Assembly (NCBI GenBank): GCA_937927515.1
Contig: CALBDO010000013.1
Span: 62,001-126,000 of the forward strand
Source: Candidatus Kapaibacterium sp.
GTDB taxonomy: Bacteria; Bacteroidota; Ignavibacteria; Kapaibacteriales; UBA2268
Direction of reading: 5' to 3'
Length of the DNA: 64,000 nt
Below are positions 36,758 through 46,821 of the stretch, piece after piece. Both the position numbers and the translations under genes were made by a program. Each line of letters opens with the position of its first letter. Position 1 is the stretch's first letter. The notes under the pieces were generated by a model, which made no database searches, was not told the origin of the DNA, and saw only the letters and a list, made by a program, of their open reading frames with translations.

Positions 36758-37358
36758 TCAAATCAATTAAAATTTCATCTAATTCCAAATTTTCATATAA
36801 TTTTTTTGCATCTTCTATTTCATCTTTCAAATTCCCTCCCTTCAAGAAAACGATTTTCCCATCGGTTTTCAACATTTCTTTAACCCAAATTACTACTGTT
36901 TTAATCTTTGCAACACTTCTTGCAAATACAACGTCGAACCTTTTGTAATTATTTTTTTCTTTTGCGAATTCTTCAGCTCTTTTACACACTGCCTCTATAC
37001 CCCGCAAAGAAGTGTGCTTTGCAAGCATTGCAGTGATTTTAATTTTTTTTGCAATTGAATCCAGAAGCAACATCTTTACATCTGGACGTGCAATTTTGAT
37101 TGGAATCCCAGGCAAACCACCTCCGGTACCAATGTCAATACACTGAGCTTTTTTGGGAATATCAACATATTTTAACACACATAAAGAATGAAGTATGTGG
37201 TTTTCCAACAAGTTGTCTATATCTTTCCTTGAAATAAGATTAACTTTTTCATTCCAGTAAGACAATTCTTTTGAGTATCTTTCGATGAGTTTTAGTTGTT
37301 CGACGTCCAAAATTATGCCATTAGCCGAAAGAATTGTCCAAAATTCAGTGAGTTCCAT
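36696..37358 (-). CDS. rsmG: 16S rRNA (guanine527-N7)-methyltransferase RsmG
   Basis: Adds the m7G527 modification in the 530 loop of 16S rRNA. 220 residues with SAM-binding CIDIGTGGGLPGIP (motif I, near residue 72), LLLDSIAKKIKI (motif II) and FDVVFARSVAKI (near 140), all typical of GidB/RsmG. Loss of this enzyme is known elsewhere to give low-level streptomycin resistance. It is the first gene of a minus-strand run with DUF4159, DUF4175 and truB, and overlaps the second by 62 bases. Confidence 0.94.
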   Translation of the reverse strand: MELTEFWTILSANGIILDVEQLKLIERYSKELSYWNEKVNLISRKDIDNLLENHILHSLCVLKYVDIPKKAQCIDIGTGGGLPGIPIKIARPDVKMLLLDSIAKKIKITAMLAKHTSLRGIEAVCKRAEEFAKEKNNYKRFDVVFARSVAKIKTVVIWVKEMLKTDGKIVFLKGGNLKDEIEDAKKLYENLELDEILIDLIGYEKFKKEEKKIIICKFSN

Positions 37359-37417
37359 TTTGTAGCAATTTTAAAGAATTTTAGACGTTTAAATTAGTTA
37401 TTTAATGGAACAAGGAA

Positions 37418-38320
37418 ATGCCTTTAACTTACGAACAACATTTGGAAAAGTCAAGAGTAATTAATGTACTTTCGAGCAATGGCCATTTTAGGGTTTCTGC
37501 AATCAAAAATACTGGTGTTGCTCTCGAGGCGCAGAAGCGCCATCAATTGCCAGAGGTCCCTGCATTATTATTGGCTCGGGCCCTATCTGCTGCTTCGTTG
37601 CTAGCAGTGTTTCTAACGGGCGAGGAGAGGGTGATTATCGATGCAATTGGCGATGGTGTTGTGAACAAAGTTACAGCAGAGGCAATTCAGGTTGGAGAAG
37701 TTCGTGGTTACTGTGAGTATTCCGATAGAGTAAAAAATCTTAGTAAAGATGAATTCGATAGTGCCCTGGGTCCGGGAATTTTCAGAGTACTAAGAATCCT
37801 TTATAACGAACCGGAACCAATCGTGGGAATTGTTCAATTGATACGTGGAGACATTAGTTCCGACCTAAATTATTACTTTGCCAAATCCGAGCAAATTTTT
37901 TCGATTGCTGTATTGGATGCCGATACAGACGAAAATGGATTAATTAATAACTCGGTTGGTATGATTGTCCAAGCAATGCCTGGAGCAACAGATAAAGAAA
38001 AAAATGAAATAACCAATGTTTTAGAGCATTTGGAAAGACTTACTAACTTAATTAAACCAAGAGATGATTTGTCTGTAATTCTGAAAAATATTTTGCCTTG
38101 GGATTTTAATATTTTAAAAAATGATAGGGTAGACTTCTTCTGCCGATGCTCAAAGGAAAATTTCATGGAGAAACTTCTTACACTTAACTATCATGATGTA
38201 AAGGAAATGAAGGAAATGGGTCAAAATGAATTAGTTTGTCAATATTGCAATGCTAAGTATTATTTAGATGATAATGACTTTAATAACTTGTTAATTTCCA
38301 TTAAAGCAAAAACAAATTGA
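37418..38320 (+). CDS. hslO: Redox-regulated chaperone Hsp33
   Basis: Holdase chaperone activated when its zinc-binding cysteines are oxidised. 300 residues, the usual length. The N-terminal domain has GVVNKVTAEA and VRGYC near residue 90. The C-terminal switch has the cysteine pairs FCRCS and CQYCN, i.e. CxC plus CxxC, near residues 246 and 277. It is a lone gene on the plus strand, divergent from rsmG and convergent with menG/ubiE. Confidence 0.93.
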   Translation: MPLTYEQHLEKSRVINVLSSNGHFRVSAIKNTGVALEAQKRHQLPEVPALLLARALSAASLLAVFLTGEERVIIDAIGDGVVNKVTAEAIQVGEVRGYCEYSDRVKNLSKDEFDSALGPGIFRVLRILYNEPEPIVGIVQLIRGDISSDLNYYFAKSEQIFSIAVLDADTDENGLINNSVGMIVQAMPGATDKEKNEITNVLEHLERLTNLIKPRDDLSVILKNILPWDFNILKNDRVDFFCRCSKENFMEKLLTLNYHDVKEMKEMGQNELVCQYCNAKYYLDDNDFNNLLISIKAKTN

Positions 38321-38322
38321 GC

Positions 38323-39015
38323 TTATTTCCTGGCTTTACCGATGTAGATGTATGCTACTCCAAAATTCAGTGAATAGAAGAGCAACGAGTGAAAAAGGTT
38401 AAGTTCTTTCATTAGATTTAAAAATTCTTTACCGTAGGGGAATTTATTTACAGAGTTTACAAAATATCTGTAAGCCGACCGATTTCTACTTATTACACCA
38501 GCGAGAAAGCTAATAAATATTTTTTGGTAGGCTTTGTAAATGGGGAGAAACCATGTACGGGGCTTACCAAACTCAACAATAACGAGCTGACCATTTGGTT
38601 TCAATACTCTATGAATTTCGAAAAGACATTTTTTAATGTCTTGTACATTGCGAATCCCGTAGGAGATGCTAACTACGTCGAAAGCATTATCTTCGAAAGG
38701 AATTCTTGTGGCGTCTCCGATTAAGAACTTTGCCTTGTTGTTGAATTGCTTAAAGTTTCTTTCTTTGGCAATTTCAAGCATTTTTTCTGCTAAATCAATT
38801 CCAACGACATCAAGGTTGTGATTCGTTCTAAGAAACTCGAAAACGAAATTTCCAGTGCCTGTTGCAAGGTCGAGGATTCGAAAACCATCTTCTAAATGCA
38901 ATTTTCGTATGGCTTTTTTAAGCCAGGTCCTATGTATACCAAAACTTAATATATCGTTTATTAAATCATAGCGTCTGGCAATTTCATCAAACATTGCGGG
39001 TATGCTTTTTCTCAT
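38323..39015 (-). CDS. Demethylmenaquinone/ubiquinone methyltransferase (MenG/UbiE)
   Basis: SAM-dependent C-methyltransferase that completes quinone synthesis. 230 residues: FDEIARRYDLINDILSFGIH at residue 8 (family signature), ILDLATGTGNF (SAM motif I, near 47), VGIDLAEKMLEIA, and DVVSISYGIRNVQDI near 112. The FCB group normally uses menaquinone, so MenG is the likely role. The NxxD-type signature is intact. It follows purA by 6 bases on the minus strand. Confidence 0.92.
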   Translation of the reverse strand: MRKSIPAMFDEIARRYDLINDILSFGIHRTWLKKAIRKLHLEDGFRILDLATGTGNFVFEFLRTNHNLDVVGIDLAEKMLEIAKERNFKQFNNKAKFLIGDATRIPFEDNAFDVVSISYGIRNVQDIKKCLFEIHRVLKPNGQLVIVEFGKPRTWFLPIYKAYQKIFISFLAGVISRNRSAYRYFVNSVNKFPYGKEFLNLMKELNLFHSLLFYSLNFGVAYIYIGKARK

Positions 39016-39021
39016 ATATTT

Positions 39022-40335
<1,314 letters not shown>

Positions 40336-40376
40336 TTATAAATTGAATATTTTCAAAAAAATGGATTTGTAACAAC

Positions 40377-40724
40377 TTAAATAGTTTTTAAGAATTCTTC
40401 TGTTGAGTTGTAACTTTTAAAAATTGTGTCTAAATGTGTGATTTTTAATAGGTTGGAAACCTTTTCGGTTGGGGAAATCAATACAAGAGAAATAGAATTT
40501 TTTTTCAAAGATGTATAAGCAGCAACAATCATACCCAAGCCCAAACTATTAATCAATTCAACTTGGCTTAAATCGAGAAGGACAAAGTCAATTTCTTGAG
40601 TTTTAACTTTTTCAATTATCTCGGTAAATTGTGATGTCAAGTTACCCCCTAAAAGTTGTTGAGGTAGCTTAAGCATTATAATTTTTGGTTGCAGGTGATG
40701 TATTTGAATCTCTTCAATACTCAT
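40377..40724 (-). CDS. STAS-domain anti-sigma factor antagonist-like protein
   Basis: A 115-residue single STAS domain. The phosphorylation-site region reads VELINSLGLGMI, with Ser in the position used by SpoIIAA, so it can probably be switched by a serine kinase. No kinase (RsbW-like) or phosphatase gene is nearby. It begins 2 bases after secF ends, so it is cotranscribed with the export genes. Confidence 0.85.
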   Translation of the reverse strand: MSIEEIQIHHLQPKIIMLKLPQQLLGGNLTSQFTEIIEKVKTQEIDFVLLDLSQVELINSLGLGMIVAAYTSLKKNSISLVLISPTEKVSNLLKITHLDTIFKSYNSTEEFLKTI

Positions 40725-40726
40725 AT

Positions 40727-41671
40727 CTAAGCCTTTGATGGTGCAACTTGTTTAATTGCATCTTCCTCAACGTTAAGCTTTTTGATTTTTTTCATAAACC
40801 AAAGGACGAATGAGGTAGCAACAAAAATAGATGAATATGTACCAACAATGATACCGACTGTCATAGTAAATGCAAATCCTTGTAGGACTGGTCCAGAGAA
40901 GAAGACCATAACTACAAGTACGATGAGTACAGTCAGGACAGTAATTACCGTTCTACTCAAAGTTTCGTTGATACTTAAATTCGCAATTTTTGCGAAAGGA
41001 ATACCTTTATGTTTTTCACGATTTTCGCGTATTCTATCGAAAATAATCACTGTGTCGTTAACAGAATAACCAACAACGGTAAGCAAAGCCGCAATTATGC
41101 CTTGGTTAATTTCGAGATTTATTATTCCTAGTTTATCGAAAAGGACTATCATACCGAGTGTGAAAACAACATCGTGGATTAAAGCAATTATTGCGCCCAG
41201 CCCGAACGTAAATTCAAAACGCAAACCAATATATATAAGCATTGCTATAATTGAAAATAAAACTGCAATAAAAGCTTGGAAACGAAGCTCTTTACCTATT
41301 TTGGGACCAATTGTATCTTTCTTTAAAATTTGTACTGAATATTCCTTTAAAATACCCAACAATGCAGTTTCAATTTTTGCAGCATCTTCGCCGACTTCTT
41401 TGAATCGTAGTAGAAACTGGTTTTTCTCACCATAGGATTTTATTTCGTCGGGTAATATCTTGCTTTTGGTTAATGTTGTTCGAAGTTGGTCGGTAGATAT
41501 ATCTTTTTCCACCCTAATGGCTATTTCGGTTCCACCAGTGAAATCAATGCCAAAGCGAAAACCAAAAATTAGAACCAACAGAATTAAGAATCCTATTAAT
41601 ATCGACGAGATGATGAAGAAAAGCTTTCTTTTTCCAATGAAATCGATATTTGGTTTTTTGAAGAATTGCAT
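40727..41671 (-). CDS. secF: Protein translocase subunit SecF
   Basis: Partner of SecD; uses proton motive force to finish protein export through SecYEG. 314 residues with six membrane helices, the first periplasmic domain after FGIDFTGGTEI (near residue 40), the second helix block starting with LFSIIAMLIYI, and VVGYSVNDTVIIFDRIRENRE near 205, all typical SecF signatures. It is separated from secD by 13 bases. Confidence 0.95.
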   Translation of the reverse strand: MQFFKKPNIDFIGKRKLFFIISSILIGFLILLVLIFGFRFGIDFTGGTEIAIRVEKDISTDQLRTTLTKSKILPDEIKSYGEKNQFLLRFKEVGEDAAKIETALLGILKEYSVQILKKDTIGPKIGKELRFQAFIAVLFSIIAMLIYIGLRFEFTFGLGAIIALIHDVVFTLGMIVLFDKLGIINLEINQGIIAALLTVVGYSVNDTVIIFDRIRENREKHKGIPFAKIANLSINETLSRTVITVLTVLIVLVVMVFFSGPVLQGFAFTMTVGIIVGTYSSIFVATSFVLWFMKKIKKLNVEEDAIKQVAPSKA

Positions 41672-41684
41672 ATAACCCCCTCAA

Positions 41685-43808
41685 TTAAGCATTAACTTGT
41701 TTAGGTTGACCGAAGCTGATATTGGTTTTACCCATGTTTAATGTGATTTGGAACAGAGCTTTTGAGATTAAAATTGCTGTGAACAGTGTTGTTAAAATAC
41801 CAATCATAAGTGTCATGGCAAATCCCTGAATAGGTCCAGTTCCGAAGAAATAAAGGATTAAGCCAGTGATAAAAGTTGTTATATTAGAATCTAAGATTGC
41901 AGAGAGTGCCTTGGTATAACCCTCGTCTATTGCGGAGCGAATCGAGCGACCTTTTTCAAGTTCCTCTCGTATTCGTTCGTAAATCAAGACATTCGCATCG
42001 ACAGCCATTCCAATTGTTAGGATAATTCCTGCAATTCCAGGGAGGGTAAGGGTTCCTTGAAATGCAGCCATTATGCCAATAATCAAAAGGACATTAATTA
42101 ACACAGCTACGTTTGCATAGACTCCTGCAAGCGAATAATACATTATCATAAATAGCAAAACCAATAATGCTGCAATTAAGAGTGAATTCAAACCTTTTTG
42201 AATTGAATCCTCACCCAGCGAAGGTCCAACAATTCTTTCTTCTATTATTTCAACAGGTGCTTTCAAAGCCCCGGCTTTCAAAACAATTTTCAACAGTTTA
42301 GCTTCTTCTGGGCTACTCATTCCAGTAATTTGAGAATTTCCACCCACAATTTTCTGTTGAACAACCGGAGCGGAATAGACAAGGTTGTCTAGAACAATTG
42401 CAATGCGTTTCTTGATGTTTGCACCCGTTATTCTTGCCCATTTTTCAGCACCGTCCGTGTTCATCGACATTGTGACAATTGGTTGATTGGTGGTTGGGTC
42501 GTAAGTAGCGATTGCATCGGTTATTACTTCTCCAGTAAGTTCTGGTTCTCTTTTTAAGGCGTAAAAGCTGTAAATCTTAAACTCTTTTCCTTTGTTGTCT
42601 TTGATGATGTTTGGTTTGGCACTACGAAGAATTTCAACATCATAGGGTAATAGCGCACGGATTTCCTTCCGATTAATAATAGATTCAAATTTATTCCAAA
42701 CCTCATCGAATATTTCAAAATCGTATTCTCCTTTTGGTACTTGAGAGGCATTGTAAAATCGGACATCCCTTTGATATTGAGTTCTTTCTGCATTTGGGGG
42801 CAGAAAATTTGTAACGAAAAGTGTTGTAAACGGATGGTCTTCGATGTATTTCTTTGATTTTTCTTCTTGAGACAGGCCGGCATATGGGTCTGTAGTATCA
42901 GGTAGTTCGCCAGAATTTGTTGTATCTAATTGCTGTTCAGTTAAATTTGTATCCTTTGGGGTTGTTTGTCTATTGGTGGTATCTATTGATTTTATTTCTT
43001 GCAATTTATTTGCTGTGTCTGTGGGTATTTTTGGAACACCTTTTGAAATTTCTTTCTCTTTTTTTAAGAATTCATCTATTTTGTAGAAAGCGGCTACTAA
43101 ATTTTCATCATTTCGTACCAATTTAAATTCAAGTCTTGCAGTGGTTTGGATTAGCTGTCGCATTTCGCGTTCGTTTGTCACTCCGGGTAATTCGAGTAAT
43201 ATCCTTCTTTGACCAATTTTTTGTATTGTCGGTTCGGAAATTCCATATTTGTCAACTCTTTGGCGAATAACTTGTAATGCTTGCTCAATAGACTCTTCAG
43301 CATTTTCTTTGAGCTTTTTGATTATTTTATCTTCCGTTTCAGACTCGCTACCAAAATCGAAATAATCTGAAAGGTATTTCTTTTTGGGTCTGGCTATTTC
43401 GTCGAAATTACGTTTGAAAATTTCAACAACATCTTCGTCGGATATCTTAGCTTCTTGTTTTGTCTTCTCTAATACTTCTATGAAAATATCATCGATTGCA
43501 TCCCGTATGGCGCTTTCTTCGATCATTTTAAATACATCCACTTCAAGAGTCACGTACATTCCCCCACGCAAGTCCAACCCAAGTTTGATTCTATTGGCTC
43601 GGGCATTAATTAGTTCTTCGCCATAGGATTTTTCAAACGATTCGATAATTGCAGACGAATCTTGAGGATTTTTTGCTTGTTTTGCCTTTTCAAGATATTC
43701 CTGTTTCAATTTTTCCAACTGGCTTGCCTTGTAGGTTGGGTAAAGCAAAAAAATTGAAATGATTAAAGGTATAACTACAAGCAAAATTTTTCCAACGGAC
43801 TTCTTCAA
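41685..43808 (-). CDS. secD: Protein translocase subunit SecD
   Basis: Six-helix RND-type export factor with a large periplasmic P1 domain. 707 residues. DLRGGMYVTLEVD follows the first helix (near residue 75). RQRVDKYGISEPTIQKIG is near 190. A Thr/Asp/Gln-rich insertion of about 70 residues interrupts P1 near 260-325. The C-terminal helices carry GMAVDANVLIYERIREE near 600. It is longer than E. coli SecD (615), as is common in Bacteroidota. It is the first gene of secD-secF-STAS, with a full consensus promoter upstream. Confidence 0.95.
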   Translation of the reverse strand: MKKSVGKILLVVIPLIISIFLLYPTYKASQLEKLKQEYLEKAKQAKNPQDSSAIIESFEKSYGEELINARANRIKLGLDLRGGMYVTLEVDVFKMIEESAIRDAIDDIFIEVLEKTKQEAKISDEDVVEIFKRNFDEIARPKKKYLSDYFDFGSESETEDKIIKKLKENAEESIEQALQVIRQRVDKYGISEPTIQKIGQRRILLELPGVTNEREMRQLIQTTARLEFKLVRNDENLVAAFYKIDEFLKKEKEISKGVPKIPTDTANKLQEIKSIDTTNRQTTPKDTNLTEQQLDTTNSGELPDTTDPYAGLSQEEKSKKYIEDHPFTTLFVTNFLPPNAERTQYQRDVRFYNASQVPKGEYDFEIFDEVWNKFESIINRKEIRALLPYDVEILRSAKPNIIKDNKGKEFKIYSFYALKREPELTGEVITDAIATYDPTTNQPIVTMSMNTDGAEKWARITGANIKKRIAIVLDNLVYSAPVVQQKIVGGNSQITGMSSPEEAKLLKIVLKAGALKAPVEIIEERIVGPSLGEDSIQKGLNSLLIAALLVLLFMIMYYSLAGVYANVAVLINVLLIIGIMAAFQGTLTLPGIAGIILTIGMAVDANVLIYERIREELEKGRSIRSAIDEGYTKALSAILDSNITTFITGLILYFFGTGPIQGFAMTLMIGILTTLFTAILISKALFQITLNMGKTNISFGQPKQVNA

Positions 43809-43854
43809 TTGTAACCTCCCAGATAAAATAAAATCAATGTTTTTGCAAAAAATA

Positions 43855-43885
43855 CAAAATTAAAACAATAATGGTATTCTACCAA
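43855..43885 (-). promoter_or_regulatory. Promoter TTG-N20-TAATTTTG for secDF
   Basis: On the minus strand, TTG at 43883-43885, spacer 20, TAATTTTG at 43855-43862; the secD ATG is about 47 bases further on. Confidence 0.75.
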
Positions 43886-43957
43886 TTAATTTCAAAATAA
43901 ATTAATTTTTTCGATAATGCTAAAACCGTGTAGTAATATTTTCAGATGATTATAAGA

Positions 43958-44947
43958 TTAATCAAGAAGTGCGTCGACAAAAATAACTGGATTGAATGGT
44001 TGAAGGTCGTCAATTTTTTCGCCAACACCAATAAATTTGACTGGAATTTTGAATTCCATTGCGATGGGGACAATTACGCCTCCTTTGGCAGTTCCGTCGA
44101 GTTTCGTTAGGACAATTCCAGTTATTGGGGCGACTTTTGTAAATTCTCTTGCTTGCTGAATTGCGTTTTGCCCTGTTGTTGCATCGAGGACAAGTAGGAC
44201 CTCATCTGGGGCAGATGGCTTGAGTTTCCTCATCACTCGAGTGATTTTTTCTAGCTCTGCCATTAGGTGGGATTTGTTGTGTAATCTTCCTGCGGTGTCT
44301 ATGATAACTACGTTGATTTTTTTCGCTATGGCAGAATGAAGTGTATCGTATGCAACAGAGGCGGGGTCGGCTCCTTGCCTTTGCTGTATCACAGGAACAC
44401 CAGCTCTTTCTGCCCAAATTTCCAACTGTTCATTCGCTGCTGCTCGAAATGTGTCTGCCGCTCCAATCAACACTGAATAGTTTAACTTCTTATAATTATA
44501 AGCAAGTTTGCCAATGGTTGTTGTTTTACCAACTCCATTAACCCCGACCACAAGAATTGTATGGGGGAGGTTTTGAGTATTTATTTCAAAGGGATTTGAA
44601 TTTATTTCTTGCGAAGAGGTTTCAAAAATATTCAAAAGTTCCAGTTTAATGATTTCCAAGAGTGAATCGCTATCCAGAGTATTGAACTTAGAGGAGTTTC
44701 TTTTAATAGCATTTAATATTTTCTCTGTTGCGTCTAACCCAATGTCTGCTGTGATTAGTATCTCTTCAATTTCGTTGAGGAGTTGCTCGTCAACTTTCCT
44801 TCCAAGCCCAATCGCAGACTTTATTCTGTCGAATATGTTCATTCTGGTTTTGGTCAAACCAGTCTTTACCTTGTCAATTGATAAAGTATTTGAGGTAGAT
44901 TTTAAAAAACTGGAGACTTTTTCTTTGAATTTTTCTAAAATACCCAT
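43958..44947 (-). CDS. ftsY: Signal recognition particle receptor FtsY
   Basis: SRP GTPase that docks ribosome-nascent-chain complexes at the membrane. 329 residues. A short N-terminal part lacks the acidic A domain of E. coli FtsY. The NG domain has GVNGVGKTTTIGKLAY (G1, near residue 133), GAADTFRAAANEQL (insertion box), DTAGRLHNKSHLMAELEK (G3) and TKLDGTAKGG (G4). A membrane-binding helix is likely at the N-terminus. It has its own promoter box within the end of the pgsA-like gene. Confidence 0.96.
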   Translation of the reverse strand: MGILEKFKEKVSSFLKSTSNTLSIDKVKTGLTKTRMNIFDRIKSAIGLGRKVDEQLLNEIEEILITADIGLDATEKILNAIKRNSSKFNTLDSDSLLEIIKLELLNIFETSSQEINSNPFEINTQNLPHTILVVGVNGVGKTTTIGKLAYNYKKLNYSVLIGAADTFRAAANEQLEIWAERAGVPVIQQRQGADPASVAYDTLHSAIAKKINVVIIDTAGRLHNKSHLMAELEKITRVMRKLKPSAPDEVLLVLDATTGQNAIQQAREFTKVAPITGIVLTKLDGTAKGGVIVPIAMEFKIPVKFIGVGEKIDDLQPFNPVIFVDALLD

Positions 44948-44963
44948 AAGCGACTTAAAAAAA

Positions 44964-44971
44964 CAAAATTA
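44964..44971 (-). promoter_or_regulatory. -7 box TAATTTTG for ftsY
   Basis: Minus-strand octamer 16 bases before the ftsY ATG, overlapping the stop region of the gene upstream. No -33 TTG at standard spacing. Confidence 0.5.
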
Positions 44972-45493
44972 AGAAGTTTTCAGTTTATTAATCCATCTTA
45001 AATAGTAAAAAGAGTATAAAATCAAAGATGTTAATGCTACAACGTCGATGATTATCTCTAAATAATATTTAACGCTTACAGATGGTAAAAGAAGAATCAC
45101 AAACAAACATAGACCAATCAAGAATGCAGATATTTTTCCAACAATGTTTGATGGAATTACAAATTTATACCTGCGAGCAACGACGAGTCCAGCACTAAGT
45201 ATTATAACATCTCGTAATATAACAAAAATCCCAGTTGATGTTGCGATAGTTTTGTTCAAAAGCAATGAAAGGACTATGAGGAGAACCAAAAGTTTGTCTG
45301 CAAGTGGGTCGAGAATTTTTCCAAGTTCGCTAATGGCATTGAGTTTTCGAGCAAGATAACCATCTAACAAATCTGTAATCCATGCAACGATGATTAAAAT
45401 TATTGCTGGGAACTTCTGATTGGCAAAAAGTAGGTAACCGATTACAAAAGCAAGGATTAATCTCAATGAACTTAATATGTTTGGAACTGTCAT
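44969..45493 (-). CDS. pgsA: CDP-alcohol phosphatidyltransferase, PgsA-like
   Basis: Inner-membrane enzyme, most likely phosphatidylglycerophosphate synthase (CDP-diacylglycerol plus glycerol 3-phosphate). 174 residues and five to six helices. The CDP-OH-P motif D-G-x2-A-R-x8-G-x3-D-x3-D is complete in DLLDGYLARKL followed by ELGKILDPLADK (residues about 41-66). The N-terminus TVPNILSSLRL is typical of PgsA. It follows the hpnE-like gene by 2 bases. Confidence 0.88.
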   Translation of the reverse strand: MTVPNILSSLRLILAFVIGYLLFANQKFPAIILIIVAWITDLLDGYLARKLNAISELGKILDPLADKLLVLLIVLSLLLNKTIATSTGIFVILRDVIILSAGLVVARRYKFVIPSNIVGKISAFLIGLCLFVILLLPSVSVKYYLEIIIDVVALTSLILYSFYYLRWINKLKTS

Positions 45494-45495
45494 AA

Positions 45496-46821
45496 TTAGC
45501 CCATTTTGTTTAACAATTTTTCAACAGCAAGTTTTCCACTTAACGCTGCGCTTTCTAATGTTGCGGGAAGGTTTGTATTGGTCCAGTCTCCAGCAAGAAA
45601 TAATCCCGGTATAGAAGTTTCTTGATTTGGTCGTAATCGATAAAACTCTAAGTCTATGTCGACGGTAGCGAATTTTTCTTTTATGGGTTTCCAAGATAAA
45701 ATCTCTGGTTTAATATGAAAATATTTTTGTAGTTCAATTACTACTTCATTTTTTATTTCTTCACTAGATTTGTTTATGAACTGCTTTGAATCACTAATTG
45801 TTATGCTATAAAAATTTTGCGGCTTTGATAAATCAAGCATTATGTTTCTATTGAAAATCCAATGAATAGGCGATTCGAGAAGATAGCCATATGGCTCCGA
45901 GATTATTGGTTTTTTTGTGGTGAAATAAATCGAAAGAATAGGATTGAAAGAAACATTTTGAAGAAATTTAAACTCGCTAGAGTCTATCCAAGCAGGTGGT
46001 AATAATTTTCTCAATGCATTTGGAGGAACACACAGAATAACATATTTGAATTCAAACACCTTTCCGTCTTTAGTTGTGAGAATAAAAATGTCCCTTTTAA
46101 ATTGCAGCTGGTTTATTGAAGAACCCAAGTAGAGTTCTATGCTGTTTCTTTTGGAGAAGTTTAAATATTCACCAAAGAGCTGGGACTGAGGGACTTTTGA
46201 ATACATAAATCCCACAGGGTTTTTATCTGATAGGAAAGCCAGTTTAATTGTGTGTTTGAATAATTCCGCTGGGATTTTTTTTGTTGAATTATTGAAAATC
46301 GAGACACAAACTGGTTCCCAGAATTTTTTTATAATTTCATTATCTTGCTTTTTCATTCTAAGCAAGTCGTACGCACTGAGATTATTTGAGAGATGTATTT
46401 TAGAGCTAAATTTAAAGTCCAAAAATAATCGGAGTAATTTGACTCTTGAGGTGATTGGTAAACTCTTTAAATTTAATATCCCACCAAGCAAACCAAATTG
46501 CCCACCGAAGAGATTTTTTCTTAGGCAAAATTTTTGATTAACTTGGGAATAAAAGTAAATTTCTAATTCTTTTGGTTGAGCTATCTTTTGTAGAGAACCA
46601 AGAAAATCGAGAATATCGAAAAAATGTCTATATACTGTTGAAAAAAAGTGTTGGCCGTTGTCCAACTCGAAATCAAAGCCGGGGTCGTAAAATGAATAGA
46701 ATCTACCTCCAATCGTATTTCTTGCCTCGAAGATAGTGTGCTTTATATCTCTTTTGATTAATTCTATTGAAGCAGAAATTCCCGAGATGCCGCAGCCTAC
46801 TATTGCTATGCTATTTTGCAT
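45496..46821 (-). CDS. FAD-dependent amine-oxidase-fold protein, HpnE-like desaturase
   Basis: 441 residues. Rossmann FAD motif IAVGCGISG-like sequence (IVGCGISGISASIEL) at residue 5, FELDNGQHFFSTVYRHF near 55 (very like the DNGQH signature of squalene-associated HpnE and phytoene desaturases), and the C-terminal LAGDWTNTNLPATLESAALSG near 410. Likely oxidises a polyprenoid, for example in hydroxysqualene/squalene or carotenoid synthesis. HpnC/HpnD or phytoene synthase genes are not in the window. It overlaps cstA by 11 bases. Confidence 0.8.
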   Translation of the reverse strand: MQNSIAIVGCGISGISASIELIKRDIKHTIFEARNTIGGRFYSFYDPGFDFELDNGQHFFSTVYRHFFDILDFLGSLQKIAQPKELEIYFYSQVNQKFCLRKNLFGGQFGLLGGILNLKSLPITSRVKLLRLFLDFKFSSKIHLSNNLSAYDLLRMKKQDNEIIKKFWEPVCVSIFNNSTKKIPAELFKHTIKLAFLSDKNPVGFMYSKVPQSQLFGEYLNFSKRNSIELYLGSSINQLQFKRDIFILTTKDGKVFEFKYVILCVPPNALRKLLPPAWIDSSEFKFLQNVSFNPILSIYFTTKKPIISEPYGYLLESPIHWIFNRNIMLDLSKPQNFYSITISDSKQFINKSSEEIKNEVVIELQKYFHIKPEILSWKPIKEKFATVDIDLEFYRLRPNQETSIPGLFLAGDWTNTNLPATLESAALSGKLAVEKLLNKMG

